DNA of 7,407 nt, taken from Kiritimatiellia bacterium. GTDB lineage: Bacteria; Verrucomicrobiota; Kiritimatiellia; RFP12; UBA1067. The stretch is from positions 1 to 7,407 of the forward strand of contig JAQWAM010000056.1 of assembly GCA_028707675.1 (NCBI GenBank). The letters run 5' to 3'. Shown here piece after piece: positions 7,335-7,407 of the stretch (the stretch's first letter is position 1; each line of letters starts with the position of its first letter). The notes below the pieces were generated by a model. It did no database searches. It was not told the origin of the DNA and was given only the letters and a program-made list of their open reading frames with translations. Made by a program: the position numbers and the translations under genes.

Positions 7335-7407
7335 ACAATTGAATAAGCACGCATCCTGACGACATGGTTGCTATGGCAGGAATGCGCTACCTCATGACGC
7401 ATCGCGG

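Noticed and set aside
7324..7354. Inverted repeat ATGCG/CGCAT around the stop of the last gene as a terminator
   Set aside because: The stem is only 5 bp with a loop of about 21 bases, and no T-run follows.
7364..7407. Possible start of a further gene (ATG at 7364, open to the window end)
   Set aside because: Only 14 codons are visible, there is no convincing ribosome binding site, and the peptide has no recognisable feature.

Overview
The window holds four plus-strand genes packed head to tail: a truncated one at the left edge and three complete ones. Together they look like part of a carbohydrate-utilisation locus. The DNA is GC-rich, starts are preceded by purine-rich Shine-Dalgarno sequences, and two of the proteins have clear Sec signal peptides. 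A dense run of unusual glycoside-hydrolase-like genes beside a multi-pass acetyltransferase is typical of glycan-degrading bacteria of the PVC group (Verrucomicrobiota, Lentisphaerota, Kiritimatiellota), often seen in gut metagenomes. That assignment is an inference from gene content; no taxonomic marker is present.

Layout. Positions 1-2136 encode the C-terminal 711 residues of a large multimodular protein: the tail of one GH26 module, a GH20 N-terminal (PF02838-like) domain, a complete GH26 module with both catalytic glutamates, and then what looks like only the first part of a GH20-type barrel. Its stop overlaps the next start by 4 bases. Positions 2133-4022 encode a secreted 629-residue protein with a GHL6/GH42-like barrel and a GH42-type trimerisation domain. 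A 142-base gap follows, with three closely spaced hairpins. Positions 4165-5331 encode a 388-residue integral membrane protein of the heparan-alpha-glucosaminide N-acetyltransferase-like family (DUF5009/NagX-like). After 23 bases, positions 5355-7334 encode a second secreted protein (659 residues) that is a clear paralogue of the first. The last 73 bases carry no gene I can support.

How the genes may work together. The 4-base overlap, the short gaps and the common strand suggest co-transcription, although the 142-base gap could hold processing or attenuation signals. The GH20-type domains and the acetyltransferase both come from families that handle amino sugars. This suggests a hexosamine-containing glycan as a target, with the GH26 module attacking a beta-linked backbone. 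The exact substrate cannot be read from sequence.

Most notable points: (i) the GH26/GH20 mosaic protein; (ii) the pair of GH42-like paralogues that keep a Cys-x-Cys-x-x-Cys cluster but lack the usual GH42 acid/base Glu; (iii) a 5' tract in the paralogues where even silent positions match, followed by silent divergence, suggesting gene conversion or constraint on the nucleic acid; (iv) the structured gap before the acetyltransferase; (v) the acetyltransferase gene placed between the two paralogues.
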